Shown here: piece by piece, positions 1-10,190 of the stretch
Position numbering within the stretch: the stretch's first letter is position 1
Layout of the letters: each line of letters opens with the position of its first letter
DNA from: Prevotella sp.
Lineage (GTDB): Bacteria > Bacteroidota > Bacteroidia > Bacteroidales > Bacteroidaceae
Assembly (NCBI GenBank): GCA_022773395.1
Contig: JALFBL010000062.1
Coordinates: 41,701 to 105,700, forward strand
Direction of reading: 5' to 3'
DNA length: 64,000 nt
Made by a program: the position numbers and the translations under genes
The notes under the pieces: generated by a model
Database searches by the model: none
Seen by the model: only the letters and a program-made list of their open reading frames with translations
What the model was told of the DNA's origin: nothing

Positions 1-714
1 CACACAGAGTACATAGAAAGTTGCTTGGGCGATGGTGCAAAGGCATTGATGATTCTGCTTGACGAACGCTTGCGCGTGGCACTTGTCACTGCTCATTTGC
101 CGGTAAAGGACATAGCACAGACCATTACCAAAGAGAGGATATTGGAAAAGGCAGCCATATTCCACAAATCGTTGAAGAGAGACTTCCGCATCGCCAATCC
201 CCGCATTGCAGTGTTGTCGCTGAATCCCCATGCAGGCGATGCTGGTGTGATAGGAAAGGAAGAAGAGGAAATTATCGTTCCTGCCATCAACGAACTTGCA
301 GAGCAAGGCATTCAGGCGTTTGGTCCGTTTGCTGCCGACGGATTCTTCGGACATGGCACCTACGAATCTTTCGACGGTGTCCTGGCCATGTATCACGACC
401 AAGGATTGGCACCCTTCAAGGCCATTGATCTGGGAAACGGTGTGAATTTCACGGCAGGTCTGCCCATCGTGCGCACCAGTCCGGACCATGGAACTGCCTA
501 TGAAATAGCAGGGAAGGGCACTGCCGACGAAAATTCTTTCCGTCACGCCATATATCAGGCTATCGACATTTTCCGTTATCGCATCGAATATGACAAACCC
601 ATGGAACATCCTCTTCCCAAACTCTACCATGAGCGGAGAGATGAAAGCGAAAAAGTGCGCTTTTCCATCCCTAAGTCTAAGTCTGACAAGAAACCGGAAA
701 GCGAAAACGAATGA
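1..714 (+). CDS. pdxA: 4-hydroxythreonine-4-phosphate dehydrogenase PdxA, C-terminal part (5' truncated by window edge)
   Basis: Frame is open from base 1 ([37 protein letters not shown]...); contains [57 protein letters not shown] typical of PdxA. Confidence 0.93.
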   Translation, partial: HTEYIESCLGDGAKALMILLDERLRVALVTAHLPVKDIAQTITKERILEKAAIFHKSLKRDFRIANPRIAVLSLNPHAGDAGVIGKEEEEIIVPAINELAEQGIQAFGPFAADGFFGHGTYESFDGVLAMYHDQGLAPFKAIDLGNGVNFTAGLPIVRTSPDHGTAYEIAGKGTADENSFRHAIYQAIDIFRYRIEYDKPMEHPLPKLYHERRDESEKVRFSIPKSKSDKKPESENE

Positions 715-1718
715 GCAAGAAGCATCAAAATATATTCTTCATCTTCGGCATCGTTGTGCTGGGCATTATGCTCACCCAACTGAAATTCTCCGAAGTATGG
801 GCAGGACTGCAAAGAGCCGGATACTGGTTCTTTGCAGTCGTGGCTTTATGGGCAGTGCTATACATACTGAACACCACCTCATGGTACATCATTATCCGGA
901 GCGGTGCAACTGCAAAACAAAAAGCCGACATTCATTTCTGGTGGCTGTACAAGATTACTGTTTCAGGCTTTGCCCTCAACTATGCCACTCCAGGAGGACT
1001 AATGGGGGGAGAACCTTACCGCATCATGGCACTCTCACCAAAAATTGGGACAGAAAGGGCATCGTCATCAGTGATTCTATATGTGATGACACACATTTTC
1101 AGCCATTTTTGGTTTTGGTTGCTGTCCACCTTATTATATATAGCCATACAGCCCGTGAATCTGTTCATGGGAACGGTTCTCACCATTGTTACCGCCTTTT
1201 GCAGTTTGGGAATATGGTTTTTCATCAAAGGCTACAAGAAGGGACTGGCACTAAGGTTGCTGCACATATTGAAACATATTCCCGGAGCCAAACGCTGGGC
1301 AAGGAGTTTCATAGAGAACCACCGCGAACAGTTGGACACCATCGACCGGCAAATCGCAGCCCTGCACAACCAGAATCCACAGACGTTCGTTTCGGCGGTG
1401 CTCATTGAGTTGGCCTGCCGTTTCGCTTCCGCCCTTGAGATTATGTTTGTATTGCTTGTTTTGATGCCCGGCGTCAACTTTGTCCCTTGCATTCTCATTC
1501 TCGCCTTTACCAGTTTGTTTGCCAACATGTTGTTCTTCATGCCCTTGCAGTTGGGAGGGCGCGAAGGAGGATTCCTCATGTCGGTGAATGGTCTTGGCAT
1601 GACTGCCAGCACAGGCATCTTCGTTGCACTTATAGTCAGGCTGCGCGAACTGATATGGACGGCCATCGGACTCTTGCTCATCAAGTTCGAGAGAAAGAGT
1701 GGACACCATCCGTCCTAA
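711..1718 (+). CDS. Flippase-like / lysylphosphatidylglycerol synthase TM-region family (UPF0104) membrane protein
   Basis: Multi-TM protein with [10 protein letters not shown] and GGREGGF motifs; start overlaps pdxA stop (ATGA). Confidence 0.8.
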   Translation: MSKKHQNIFFIFGIVVLGIMLTQLKFSEVWAGLQRAGYWFFAVVALWAVLYILNTTSWYIIIRSGATAKQKADIHFWWLYKITVSGFALNYATPGGLMGGEPYRIMALSPKIGTERASSSVILYVMTHIFSHFWFWLLSTLLYIAIQPVNLFMGTVLTIVTAFCSLGIWFFIKGYKKGLALRLLHILKHIPGAKRWARSFIENHREQLDTIDRQIAALHNQNPQTFVSAVLIELACRFASALEIMFVLLVLMPGVNFVPCILILAFTSLFANMLFFMPLQLGGREGGFLMSVNGLGMTASTGIFVALIVRLRELIWTAIGLLLIKFERKSGHHPS

Positions 1719-1737
1719 CGGGAAAAGCCACAGGTTT

Positions 1738-3228
1738 CTATTTTGTCAATCCATCATAACTATTTAAAATATCCAGCAATCGCTTTTCTATCTTTTCCAC
1801 TCCACCTTTGATATCCGATTCAATGTTGAGCGGCATCACAGGGTCATGGAGCGACATTCGCAGAAGGAACCATCCGTTTTCCTCGTCGGCACTGCAGTTC
1901 ACACGCAATCCTTCAAAATTAGGAGTTACAATTTGCCAGTCTTCAATGCCTTTGACACTTTCCCTGACACTGTCCAATACAAGTTTTCCATATTCGGCAA
2001 AGTCCTCGCGAGTGATGGAGAAGCGGATTTCTTTGCTGTCTGCCGGCTGGAGAAGCGTGGAAATCAAGGAAGGCAGCGTTTCGCCTTTTGCATGCAGTCG
2101 AGCCGCTTCCACCAACAATTTGGCAATGAGGTATGCCCCGTCGTCCAAGAAATAGTTTTCTTTCAGAGCAGCATGTCCCGATGTTTCTATGGCAAGCCAA
2201 CTTTCCACTCCGGCATTGTTCAGGCGCATCGACTCGTTGATGACGTTCTTGTAGCCGCGCTTGAACCTGTGGTGTCTGCCTCCGTGTCCTTCGATGAACG
2301 AGGCAAGCCCCACAGATGTGATGGAGTCTGTGACGATGGTGCTGCCCGGATGTTCCCTCAATATCACGGCAGAGATAAGGGCAATCAGTGCGTTGCGGTT
2401 GATGGAGTCGCCGTTTTGGTCAACGATGGCAGAGCGGTCCACATCCGTGTCGAAAATGATTCCGAGGTCGGCGTGGTTGCGCTTTACCGCCTCACAGATT
2501 GATTGCATCGCTTTCCTGTCCTCCGGATTGGGAATGTGATTGGGAAACATGCCGTCAGGCTCCAAGAATTGGCTTCCGGTGGTGTCTGCTCCCAATTTGT
2601 CGAGCACTTTCGTGGCAAAGAATCCGCCTGCTCCATTGCCTGCATCCACTATGATTCTCATTCCCTTGAGCGGTTGGTCGTAGTTGGGAAGTGCGGCCTG
2701 TCTGCGTATGTAGTCCACTAATATAGATGCGTAAACCTCCATAAAATTCCATTCTTCCACACAGCCTCTCGTTTCAGAAATTTCGAAACTTCCCTCTTCG
2801 GCTATATTCAGAATGGCGGAAATGTCTTTTTTGTCCAAGCCTCCGTTTGGAGTGAAAAACTTCAGTCCGTTACGGTTGAATGGCAAGTGGCTTGCCGTTA
2901 TCATGATGCCGGCAGTGGTGGGACGCCGCTTGTCAACGGTGGTCATGAACATGGCGGGCGTAGAGGCCATTCCACAGTCATATACCTTTGCACCACCCAC
3001 CATAAAGCCTTCGATGAGCGATGCCTTCAGATCCGGCCCCGAAATGCGCGAGTCTGTTCCTACGGCGATGCTCGGCCGAACCGTTCCCATCTCGTTTTGC
3101 AGCCATTTCACAAATGCCTGCGCCAGAGTTTTAACCACCTCGGGGGTCAGATTTACATGCTCACCCTCAATGCCTTCAATGGCTATGCCACGGATATCTG
3201 ATCCGTTCTGAAGTTTCTTCCAGTTCAT
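1738..3228 (-). CDS. Phosphomannomutase/phosphoglucomutase family protein
   Basis: 496 aa; ITASHLPFNRNGLKFF catalytic loop, DTDVDRSAIVD metal-binding loop, ETSGHAALKEN sugar-binding loop. Confidence 0.9.
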   Translation of the reverse strand: MNWKKLQNGSDIRGIAIEGIEGEHVNLTPEVVKTLAQAFVKWLQNEMGTVRPSIAVGTDSRISGPDLKASLIEGFMVGGAKVYDCGMASTPAMFMTTVDKRRPTTAGIMITASHLPFNRNGLKFFTPNGGLDKKDISAILNIAEEGSFEISETRGCVEEWNFMEVYASILVDYIRRQAALPNYDQPLKGMRIIVDAGNGAGGFFATKVLDKLGADTTGSQFLEPDGMFPNHIPNPEDRKAMQSICEAVKRNHADLGIIFDTDVDRSAIVDQNGDSINRNALIALISAVILREHPGSTIVTDSITSVGLASFIEGHGGRHHRFKRGYKNVINESMRLNNAGVESWLAIETSGHAALKENYFLDDGAYLIAKLLVEAARLHAKGETLPSLISTLLQPADSKEIRFSITREDFAEYGKLVLDSVRESVKGIEDWQIVTPNFEGLRVNCSADEENGWFLLRMSLHDPVMPLNIESDIKGGVEKIEKRLLDILNSYDGLTK

Positions 3229-3411
3229 TGTCGTTGAGTTTTTAGTTCTTCCTTTATTTTATGTTTATTTCTTGCCTCTTTCTTTCAGCAGCAATGCAAC
3301 TATCACGAATAGCGTGTGCCACAAAGACAAGATGCTGCCTAAACGGCGTGTGTTGCAGATATAATGCGCTGTTGCAAACGGCATGTTGTTGGATAACCGA
3401 CTGTTGGACAA

Positions 3412-3894
3412 TCATTTTTGTGGATAGACCAGATTCTCCTCTGTGATTTTTTCCAACACCTCTTCCAAATATTTACGGGCTTCAAAGCGAGCCATTGGCA
3501 GGTCGTGCAGCAAATGATTTCCACAGTCGGCTGCCGTTGCCCCCGGTATTTCTCCTTCAAAATCGGCAACGAAACGAAATGTTCGCTTCATCAACTCCAC
3601 GATGTTTTTCGACTCAAGGTCGCCCCTCATCAGCAGATAGTTGCCCGTAAGACACCCCATCGGTCCCCAATAAACGATGCGGTCTTTCCACTCTTCATCA
3701 TTGCGCAAGTAGGTGGCTGCCAGGTGCTCAATGGTATGGATGGCACCATTGTGGAGTGCAGGTTCAAGATTGGGCCGCTTCATACGGATATCAAAAGTGG
3801 TAACGGTCTCACCGCCCACCTCATCTTTGCGCGAAACGTAAATGCCCCGCAACAATTTGAGATGGTTGATGGTAAATGATGGTATCTTGTCCAT
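3412..3894 (-). CDS. luxS: S-ribosylhomocysteine lyase LuxS (start chosen at MDKIPSF)
   Basis: IHTIEHLAATYLRN (HxxEH) and GPMGCLTGNYLLM motifs. Confidence 0.95.
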   Translation of the reverse strand: MDKIPSFTINHLKLLRGIYVSRKDEVGGETVTTFDIRMKRPNLEPALHNGAIHTIEHLAATYLRNDEEWKDRIVYWGPMGCLTGNYLLMRGDLESKNIVELMKRTFRFVADFEGEIPGATAADCGNHLLHDLPMARFEARKYLEEVLEKITEENLVYPQK

Positions 3895-3997
3895 AATCTT
3901 TATTTGTCTTTCTTGATAATGCTCCATGAATGGAATGTTCTACAATCGTTCTATGAATGAGTGTTCCATAGATGCTCTTCATGAAAGCCGTCATGTA

Positions 3998-4681
3998 TCA
4001 GATGGTTTCCAGAAAATGTTTTGTAACGTTGAACGACCCCTCCGCCATGCGTGCCCAGAAGTCGTAATACATCTTCGCCTTGTCGTCTTTCAGCGGAATG
4101 TCGCTGATAATGCGGAAACTGATGAACGGAACACCGTAGACATGGCAGGTTTGCGCAATGGAACAACTCTCCATGTCCACCGCCTTGGCTTGTGGAAAGT
4201 GAGAGAGAATCTCGCGCATCTTTTCCTTGCTATCTACAAACCATTCGCCGCTTACGGTTGTTCCGGCGTGAACAGGTGTTCCGCAATCCAATGCCAATGC
4301 CTTTTCCACCAATTCTTCAGGAGAGGGATAAGTGGCAGGCATACCCATCAGTTGTCCGTATGCACATTCCTTTCCGCAATAAGCATCGTGATACGCACAC
4401 TCCCGGCTCACCACCACTTCCGTGGTGTTCAGCGACACGTCCGCACCCCCGGCAACACCCGTGCTGACGACAAGATCCGGCCGATAGTTATCAATCATTT
4501 CCACAGCACCGATGGTGGAATTCACCTTTCCGATGCCGCATTGCTGCAAAACCACCTGCTTGTTGCCGATGTTGCCGATATAGAACGTCTTTCCATTATG
4601 CTCTTCTGTGATTTCATGGTCAAGAAGCGTCTTCAATTGTACCAGCTCCTTTTCCATTGCTACAATAATTCCTATCTTCAT
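3998..4681 (-). CDS. mtnN: 5'-methylthioadenosine/S-adenosylhomocysteine nucleosidase
   Basis: MKIGIIVAMEKELVQLK, VVSTGVAGGAD, AVDMESCSIAQTCHVYGVPFISFRIISD. Confidence 0.93.
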   Translation of the reverse strand: MKIGIIVAMEKELVQLKTLLDHEITEEHNGKTFYIGNIGNKQVVLQQCGIGKVNSTIGAVEMIDNYRPDLVVSTGVAGGADVSLNTTEVVVSRECAYHDAYCGKECAYGQLMGMPATYPSPEELVEKALALDCGTPVHAGTTVSGEWFVDSKEKMREILSHFPQAKAVDMESCSIAQTCHVYGVPFISFRIISDIPLKDDKAKMYYDFWARMAEGSFNVTKHFLETI

Positions 4682-4683
4682 GT

Positions 4684-4757
4684 TGCAAATTTACGTAAAA
4701 TAATCCGATTTCAGAGCCTATCCATCGGCAAATCGGATTATTTTACGTAAATTTGCA
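4684..4757. promoter_or_regulatory. 28-bp perfect inverted repeat with mirrored TAAATTTG promoter-like boxes between divergent mtnN and yfhO-like genes
   Basis: TGCAAATTTACGTAAAATAATCCGATTT (4684..4711) and AAATCGGATTATTTTACGTAAATTTGCA (4730..4757), 18-nt spacer. Confidence 0.85.
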
Positions 4758-4787
4758 CCTTATAAAATATAAACGTTTATAAAAGAT

Positions 4788-7304
4788 ATGAAGACTTGGA
4801 AACAATACCTGCCCGATGTATTGGTAGTGGTGCTATTCGCCGTGATTTCGTTTGCCTATTTCTTTCCTGCCAACATAGACGGAAAGATTCTGTACCATAA
4901 CGACTCGTCGGCCGGTGTAGGCGCGGGACAGGAATCCACAGAGTATTATCAGAAAACGGGCGAGCGGACACGCTGGATCAGTTCGGTGTTTAGCGGAATG
5001 CCAACCTACCAGACGGCACCCTCCTATTCGAGTACCGATGCCCTGAGTTTTGCCACAAAGGCATACCATCTGTGGTTGCCCGAGAACGTATGGTTTGTTT
5101 TCGTCTATCTTTTGGGTTTCTACATTCTGCTCCGCGCTTTCAACTTCAAGCAGTGGATGGCAGCATTGGGAGCCGTGATATGGGCATTTTCCAGTTATTT
5201 CTTCATTATCATCGCCGCCGGACACTTGTGGAAAGTAATGGCTCTGGCCTATCTTCCGCCAATGATTGCAGGTGTAGTGCTGGCTTATCGGGGAAAATAT
5301 CGGTGGGGACTCATCGTCACCGCCATCTTTTCCGCCTTTGAGATAAATGCCAACCACGTACAGATGACCTATTATTATTTGTTCATTATTCTCTTCATGA
5401 TCATCGCCTACATGGTGGAAGCCATCAGGGAGAAACGGATGGCCCATTTCGTGAAAGCCACGTCGGTATGCCTGGCCGGTGCAGCCATTGGCATCAGCAT
5501 GAACCTGACCAATCTGTATCACACCTGGCAATACTCGCAGGAGAGTATGCGCGGAAAGAGTGAACTGGTGAAGAAAAACGCTGCCAACCAAACCGATAGC
5601 GGACTCGACCGCGACTATATCACACAGTGGAGCTACGGCATCAGCGAAACATGGACGTTGCTCGTTCCCAACACCAAGGGCGGTGCTTCCGTTCCATTGG
5701 CAGCCAACAAGACTGCCATGGACAAGGCCGACAACAACTTTGTGGAGATTTATCAGCAGATAGGACAATATTGGGGCGAGCAACCCGGAACGAGCGGCCC
5801 CGTGTATGTGGGTGCCTTTGTGCTGATGCTTTTTGTCTTGGGGCTTTTCATTGTCAAAGGTCCAATGAAATGGGCTTTGTTGGCAGCCACTATTCTTTCC
5901 ATTATGCTTTCTTGGGGAAAGAATTTTATGGGACTTACCGATTTCTTTATTGATTATGTGCCGATGTATGCCAAGTTCCGTACCGTGGCATCCATCTTGG
6001 TGATTGCCGAATTTACCATTCCCCTGTTGGCGATGATGGCCTTGAAAAAGGTGGTGGACGAACCGCAGATTCTCACCCGCGAAATGAAATGGGTGTATGT
6101 CAGTTTCGGTCTTACCGCCGGCACCGCCCTGCTTTTTGCCCTGATGCCATCGGTGTTCTTCTCCTCTTTCGTTTCATCGTCAGAGATGGCTGCCTTGCAG
6201 AAAGGCATTCCGGAAGAGTATCTCGGCCGTCTGCTTGCCAATCTCACAGATATGCGCACGGCCATGTTCACAGCCGACTGCTGGCGCACCTTCTTCATCA
6301 TCGTGGCGGGAACGCTGATGCTGCTCCTGTTCAAGGCAAAGAAACTGAAAGCCAACTACATGGTATGGGGAATCCTCATTCTCTGCCTGATAGATATGTG
6401 GGATGTAAATAAACGCTACCTGAATGACGGCATGTTCGTGAACGAGAGCGTGCGCGAAACGCCCGTCAAGAAGACCAAGACCGATGAGATTATTTTGGAG
6501 GACAAGAGCAGTCTTGGCAACTATCGTGTGCTGAACATGGCTTCCAATACGTTCAACGAGAACGAGACCTCTTACTACCACAAGAGCATTGGCGGCTATC
6601 ACGCAGCCAAATTGCGCCGCTACCAAGAAATGATCGATGCCCACATTGCTCCCGAAATGCAAAGGATGATGGAAGCCATCGTCAAGGCGAACGGAGATAT
6701 GACGAAAGTGAATGGCGACAGCATCTTCCCCGTGCTCAACTTATTGAATATGCGCTATGCCATTGTGCCGTTGCAGGGCGGCGAAACCGTTCCCGTAAAG
6801 AACCCATACGCCTACGGCAATGCGTGGTTTGTGGACAAGATGGTCTATGCCGACAATGCCAACCAGGAAATCGAACTGGTTGGGAAGTTGCCTTTGCGCC
6901 ACGAGGCCGTGGCCGACAAGAAATTCAAGGAGCAGCTGGGCGAAAGCAAAGTGCAGGACAACACATCTATCGTGACCCTTACCGATTTCGCTCCCAACCG
7001 CCTGTCATACGACGTGAAATCCGACAAGGGCGGCGTGATTGTCTTTTCCGAAATCTACTATCCCGGCTGGACAGCCAAAATAGATGGGAAAGACGCCGAA
7101 TTGAGCCGTGCCGATTACATTTTGCGCGCCCTGAACGTGAGTGCCGGCAACCATAAGGTGGAACTTTCCTTCCATCCCCAGTCCATCAAGACCACAGAGA
7201 CCATTGCCTACATGGCCTATGCCGTGCTCATTCTGGCCATTCTGTTCACCGCCTACATGGAGCGGAAGAAAAGTAAACAGACTGAGAAAACAGCAGAAAA
7301 CTAA
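4788..7304 (+). CDS. YfhO family membrane protein (putative glycosyltransferase-like)
   Basis: 838 aa multi-TM protein; C-terminal VIVFSEIYYPGWTAKIDGKDAEL motif characteristic of YfhO family. Confidence 0.85.
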   Translation: MKTWKQYLPDVLVVVLFAVISFAYFFPANIDGKILYHNDSSAGVGAGQESTEYYQKTGERTRWISSVFSGMPTYQTAPSYSSTDALSFATKAYHLWLPENVWFVFVYLLGFYILLRAFNFKQWMAALGAVIWAFSSYFFIIIAAGHLWKVMALAYLPPMIAGVVLAYRGKYRWGLIVTAIFSAFEINANHVQMTYYYLFIILFMIIAYMVEAIREKRMAHFVKATSVCLAGAAIGISMNLTNLYHTWQYSQESMRGKSELVKKNAANQTDSGLDRDYITQWSYGISETWTLLVPNTKGGASVPLAANKTAMDKADNNFVEIYQQIGQYWGEQPGTSGPVYVGAFVLMLFVLGLFIVKGPMKWALLAATILSIMLSWGKNFMGLTDFFIDYVPMYAKFRTVASILVIAEFTIPLLAMMALKKVVDEPQILTREMKWVYVSFGLTAGTALLFALMPSVFFSSFVSSSEMAALQKGIPEEYLGRLLANLTDMRTAMFTADCWRTFFIIVAGTLMLLLFKAKKLKANYMVWGILILCLIDMWDVNKRYLNDGMFVNESVRETPVKKTKTDEIILEDKSSLGNYRVLNMASNTFNENETSYYHKSIGGYHAAKLRRYQEMIDAHIAPEMQRMMEAIVKANGDMTKVNGDSIFPVLNLLNMRYAIVPLQGGETVPVKNPYAYGNAWFVDKMVYADNANQEIELVGKLPLRHEAVADKKFKEQLGESKVQDNTSIVTLTDFAPNRLSYDVKSDKGGVIVFSEIYYPGWTAKIDGKDAELSRADYILRALNVSAGNHKVELSFHPQSIKTTETIAYMAYAVLILAILFTAYMERKKSKQTEKTAEN

Positions 7305-7307
7305 GGA

Positions 7308-10151
7308 ATGATGAAAAAATTGTTATCCCTTCCCCCTAACCTCGTGAATGGTTTTCACGAGGTTACTGGTTTAGACAGTAAGGAATGGTTTTGCACACAC
7401 GACCCTGTTGGACGAAAACTGGGAAGTGGTGGCGGAAGTACCTGGCTGCTGAACGCAGCCCACCGGTACATGGCACCCGACAAGAGTTTTGACGAATGGC
7501 TTGCTGCCGACAAGAAATTGCTGCTGCATGCCGGCGGACAGAGTCGGCGACTACCATCGTATGCCCCTTCGGGCAAGGTGCTCACGCCCATTCCCGTGTT
7601 CAGATGGGAGCGCGGGCAACGGCTGTCCCAGGATTTGCTCTCGTTGCAAATACCACTCTATGAACGCATCATGGACATGGCACCCAACAGCCTTCACACC
7701 ATGATTGTGAGTGGCGATGTGTACATCCGCTCCACCAAGCCCCTGCAGCCCGTTCCAGAAGCCGATGTCGTTTGCTACGGTTTGTGGCTGGAACCCGAAG
7801 TGGCCAAGAACCACGGCGTGTTCGTAAGCAAGCACAAAACGCCCTCCACGCTCGAATGTATGCTGCAAAAGCCATCGGTCAAGAAATTGGGAGAACTGAT
7901 GAACGACCATTTCTACCTGACCGACATCGGAATATGGCTGTTGAGCGACCGTGCCGTAAGGCTGCTGATGAAACGCTCGGAGCAGAACGGCGAAACCATC
8001 AACTACGACATGTACGGCGAGTTTGGCCTTGCCTTGGGCGAGCATCCCGGCATCAAGGATGACGAACTGAACAACCTGCAGGTGGCCGTGCTGCCCTTAC
8101 CCGGCGGCGAGTTCTATCATTTCGGCACCACACGCGAAATCATCTCCTCAACGCTCGCCATCCAGAACTTGGTGAGCGACCAGCGCGAAATCATGCACCA
8201 CTCTTTGAAACCCCATCCTGCCATGTTCGTGCAGAACGCTTTCACCGAAACCGCCATCACCGAAGACAACCGAAACTTATGGATTGAGAACAGTTGGGTG
8301 GGACAGAAATGGACGCTGGCACAGGACAATGTGGTGACGGGAGTGCCCGAAAACGATTGGGAAATCCATTTGCAACCGGGCGATTGCGTGGATATTGTGC
8401 CCATTGGCGACCACCAATTTTGTGTGCGCCCCTACGGCTTCGATGACAAGTTCCGTGGACATTTGGGACATGCCGACACACTGTTTCTGGGCAACTCCAT
8501 GAAACAGTGGGCTGTTCAACGACAAATCAATCTCTCTTCAATTGAGGGGAACGATGACTTGCAGGCGGCCCGCATCTTTCCCGTAACCGACAATCTGCAC
8601 GATGCCGGACTGCTGTTGCGCTGGATGCTCCACGACCCCCAATTGCAAGGCGCGCGTCGGCTGTGGGGCGAAAGCCAAAAACTCAGTGCCGACGAAATAT
8701 CGGCACAGGCCAATCTTCGCCGCCTGACAGCGCAGCGGGCTTCATTCCGTGCCGACAACTGGAAGGCCTTGGCGAACAACCACGAACACAGCGTGTTCTA
8801 CCAGACAGACTTGGAAGATGCCGCACGCGCATTTGCAAAGCACCATATCAGCCAGCCCTTGCCCATTCCCGACCATGCACCTTTGCTCAAACGCATACAC
8901 GACAGCATGTTCCGCTCTGAATGCGCGCGCAACCGTGGCGAAGCGTACGAACAGGCAGAGCGCAAGGCCTTTGATTTGCTGCGCGAGGGACTAACCGAGC
9001 GGGCATTGTCCGAAAAGCAATCACCCCGTATGTCTGTCCATGGCGACCAGATTGTTTGGGGCAGAAGTCCTGTGCGCATTGATGTTGCCGGAGGCTGGAC
9101 CGACACACCGCCCTATTGCCTGATGGAGGGCGGCAGCGTGGTGAACCTTGCCGTCGAGTTGAACGGGCAGCCACCGCTGCAAACCTATGTCCGTCCGTGC
9201 AGCCAACCCCACATCGTGTTGCGCAGCATCGACCTTGGCGCCATGGAGGAGGTGCGCACATACGAGCAACTGGCCAACTTCAATCAGGTGGGCAGTCCGT
9301 TCTCCATACCCAAGGCTGCATTGGCACTGGCCGGATTTCTGCCCGGATTCTCCACTGAAATGCACAACACTCTGGAACAACATTTGCAGGCGTTCGGTTG
9401 CGGTATCGAACTGACCCTTCTTTCGGCCATTCCTGCCGGAAGCGGTCTGGGCACGAGCAGTATTCTCGCCTCCACCGTGCTCGGAGCGTTGAACGATTTC
9501 TGCGGACTGGCATGGGACAAGAACGAGATTGGACACCGCACGCTCGTGCTGGAGCAGTTGCTCACCACCGGCGGCGGATGGCAGGACCAGTTCGGAGGGA
9601 TTTTCCAAGGAGTGAAGTTGTTGCAGACAGAGCGTGGCTTCGACCAGAACCCCATTGTAAGATGGTTGCCCGGCGATTTGTTCACACAGCCCGAATACAA
9701 GGCCTGCCACCTATTATATTATACGGGAATCACGCGGACGGCGAAGACTATCCTTGCCGAAATCGTCAGAAGAATGTTTCTCAACCAGCACACCCAGTTG
9801 GCCCTGCTGCGCGAAATGAAACATCATTCCCACGAAATGTATGAAGCCATTCAACGTGCAGATTTCCATACAATGGGGAGGCTCGTGCGCAAGACATGGA
9901 CGCAGAATCAGACCATCGACATCGGGACGAATCCTGCAGAAGTGCAGCGGATAGTTGCCCTGACCGACGACCTGTGCATGGGCTACAAACTGACGGGTGC
10001 CGGCGGAGGCGGCTATCTCTACATGGTGGCGAAAGACCCGCAGGCAGCAGTACGCATCAGGCAGGTGCTTGAGTCCAACCGTCCCAATGCCAACGCACGG
10101 TTTGTAGACATGTCGCTGAGTGCAGAGGGACTGCAAGTGAGCAGAAGTTAG
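7308..10151 (+). CDS. fkp: Bifunctional L-fucokinase / GDP-L-fucose pyrophosphorylase
   Basis: 947 aa; N-terminal L-HAGGQSRRLPSYAPSGKVLTPIPVF nucleotidyltransferase part and C-terminal GHMP kinase motif LLSAIPAGSGLGTSSILAST. Confidence 0.93.
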   Translation: MMKKLLSLPPNLVNGFHEVTGLDSKEWFCTHDPVGRKLGSGGGSTWLLNAAHRYMAPDKSFDEWLAADKKLLLHAGGQSRRLPSYAPSGKVLTPIPVFRWERGQRLSQDLLSLQIPLYERIMDMAPNSLHTMIVSGDVYIRSTKPLQPVPEADVVCYGLWLEPEVAKNHGVFVSKHKTPSTLECMLQKPSVKKLGELMNDHFYLTDIGIWLLSDRAVRLLMKRSEQNGETINYDMYGEFGLALGEHPGIKDDELNNLQVAVLPLPGGEFYHFGTTREIISSTLAIQNLVSDQREIMHHSLKPHPAMFVQNAFTETAITEDNRNLWIENSWVGQKWTLAQDNVVTGVPENDWEIHLQPGDCVDIVPIGDHQFCVRPYGFDDKFRGHLGHADTLFLGNSMKQWAVQRQINLSSIEGNDDLQAARIFPVTDNLHDAGLLLRWMLHDPQLQGARRLWGESQKLSADEISAQANLRRLTAQRASFRADNWKALANNHEHSVFYQTDLEDAARAFAKHHISQPLPIPDHAPLLKRIHDSMFRSECARNRGEAYEQAERKAFDLLREGLTERALSEKQSPRMSVHGDQIVWGRSPVRIDVAGGWTDTPPYCLMEGGSVVNLAVELNGQPPLQTYVRPCSQPHIVLRSIDLGAMEEVRTYEQLANFNQVGSPFSIPKAALALAGFLPGFSTEMHNTLEQHLQAFGCGIELTLLSAIPAGSGLGTSSILASTVLGALNDFCGLAWDKNEIGHRTLVLEQLLTTGGGWQDQFGGIFQGVKLLQTERGFDQNPIVRWLPGDLFTQPEYKACHLLYYTGITRTAKTILAEIVRRMFLNQHTQLALLREMKHHSHEMYEAIQRADFHTMGRLVRKTWTQNQTIDIGTNPAEVQRIVALTDDLCMGYKLTGAGGGGYLYMVAKDPQAAVRIRQVLESNRPNANARFVDMSLSAEGLQVSRS

Positions 10152-10190
10152 CGTCTGTCACGGTTGCCGTGAAAATATTATCGACAAAGA

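Noticed and set aside
590-1408. 272-aa plus-strand ORF overlapping pdxA and the UPF0104 gene
   Set aside because: Different frame from two well-supported CDSs; composition (Cys/His/Arg-rich) not protein-like.
3926-4750. 274-aa plus-strand ORF
   Set aside because: Antisense to mtnN and spans the inverted-repeat promoter region; spurious.
4684-4757. Invertible (phase-variable) promoter
   Set aside because: The spacer is only 18 nt and there is no invertase nearby; both arms already point a promoter-like box at each gene.
4833-5783. 316-aa minus-strand ORF
   Set aside because: Antisense to the yfhO-like gene; no domain signal.
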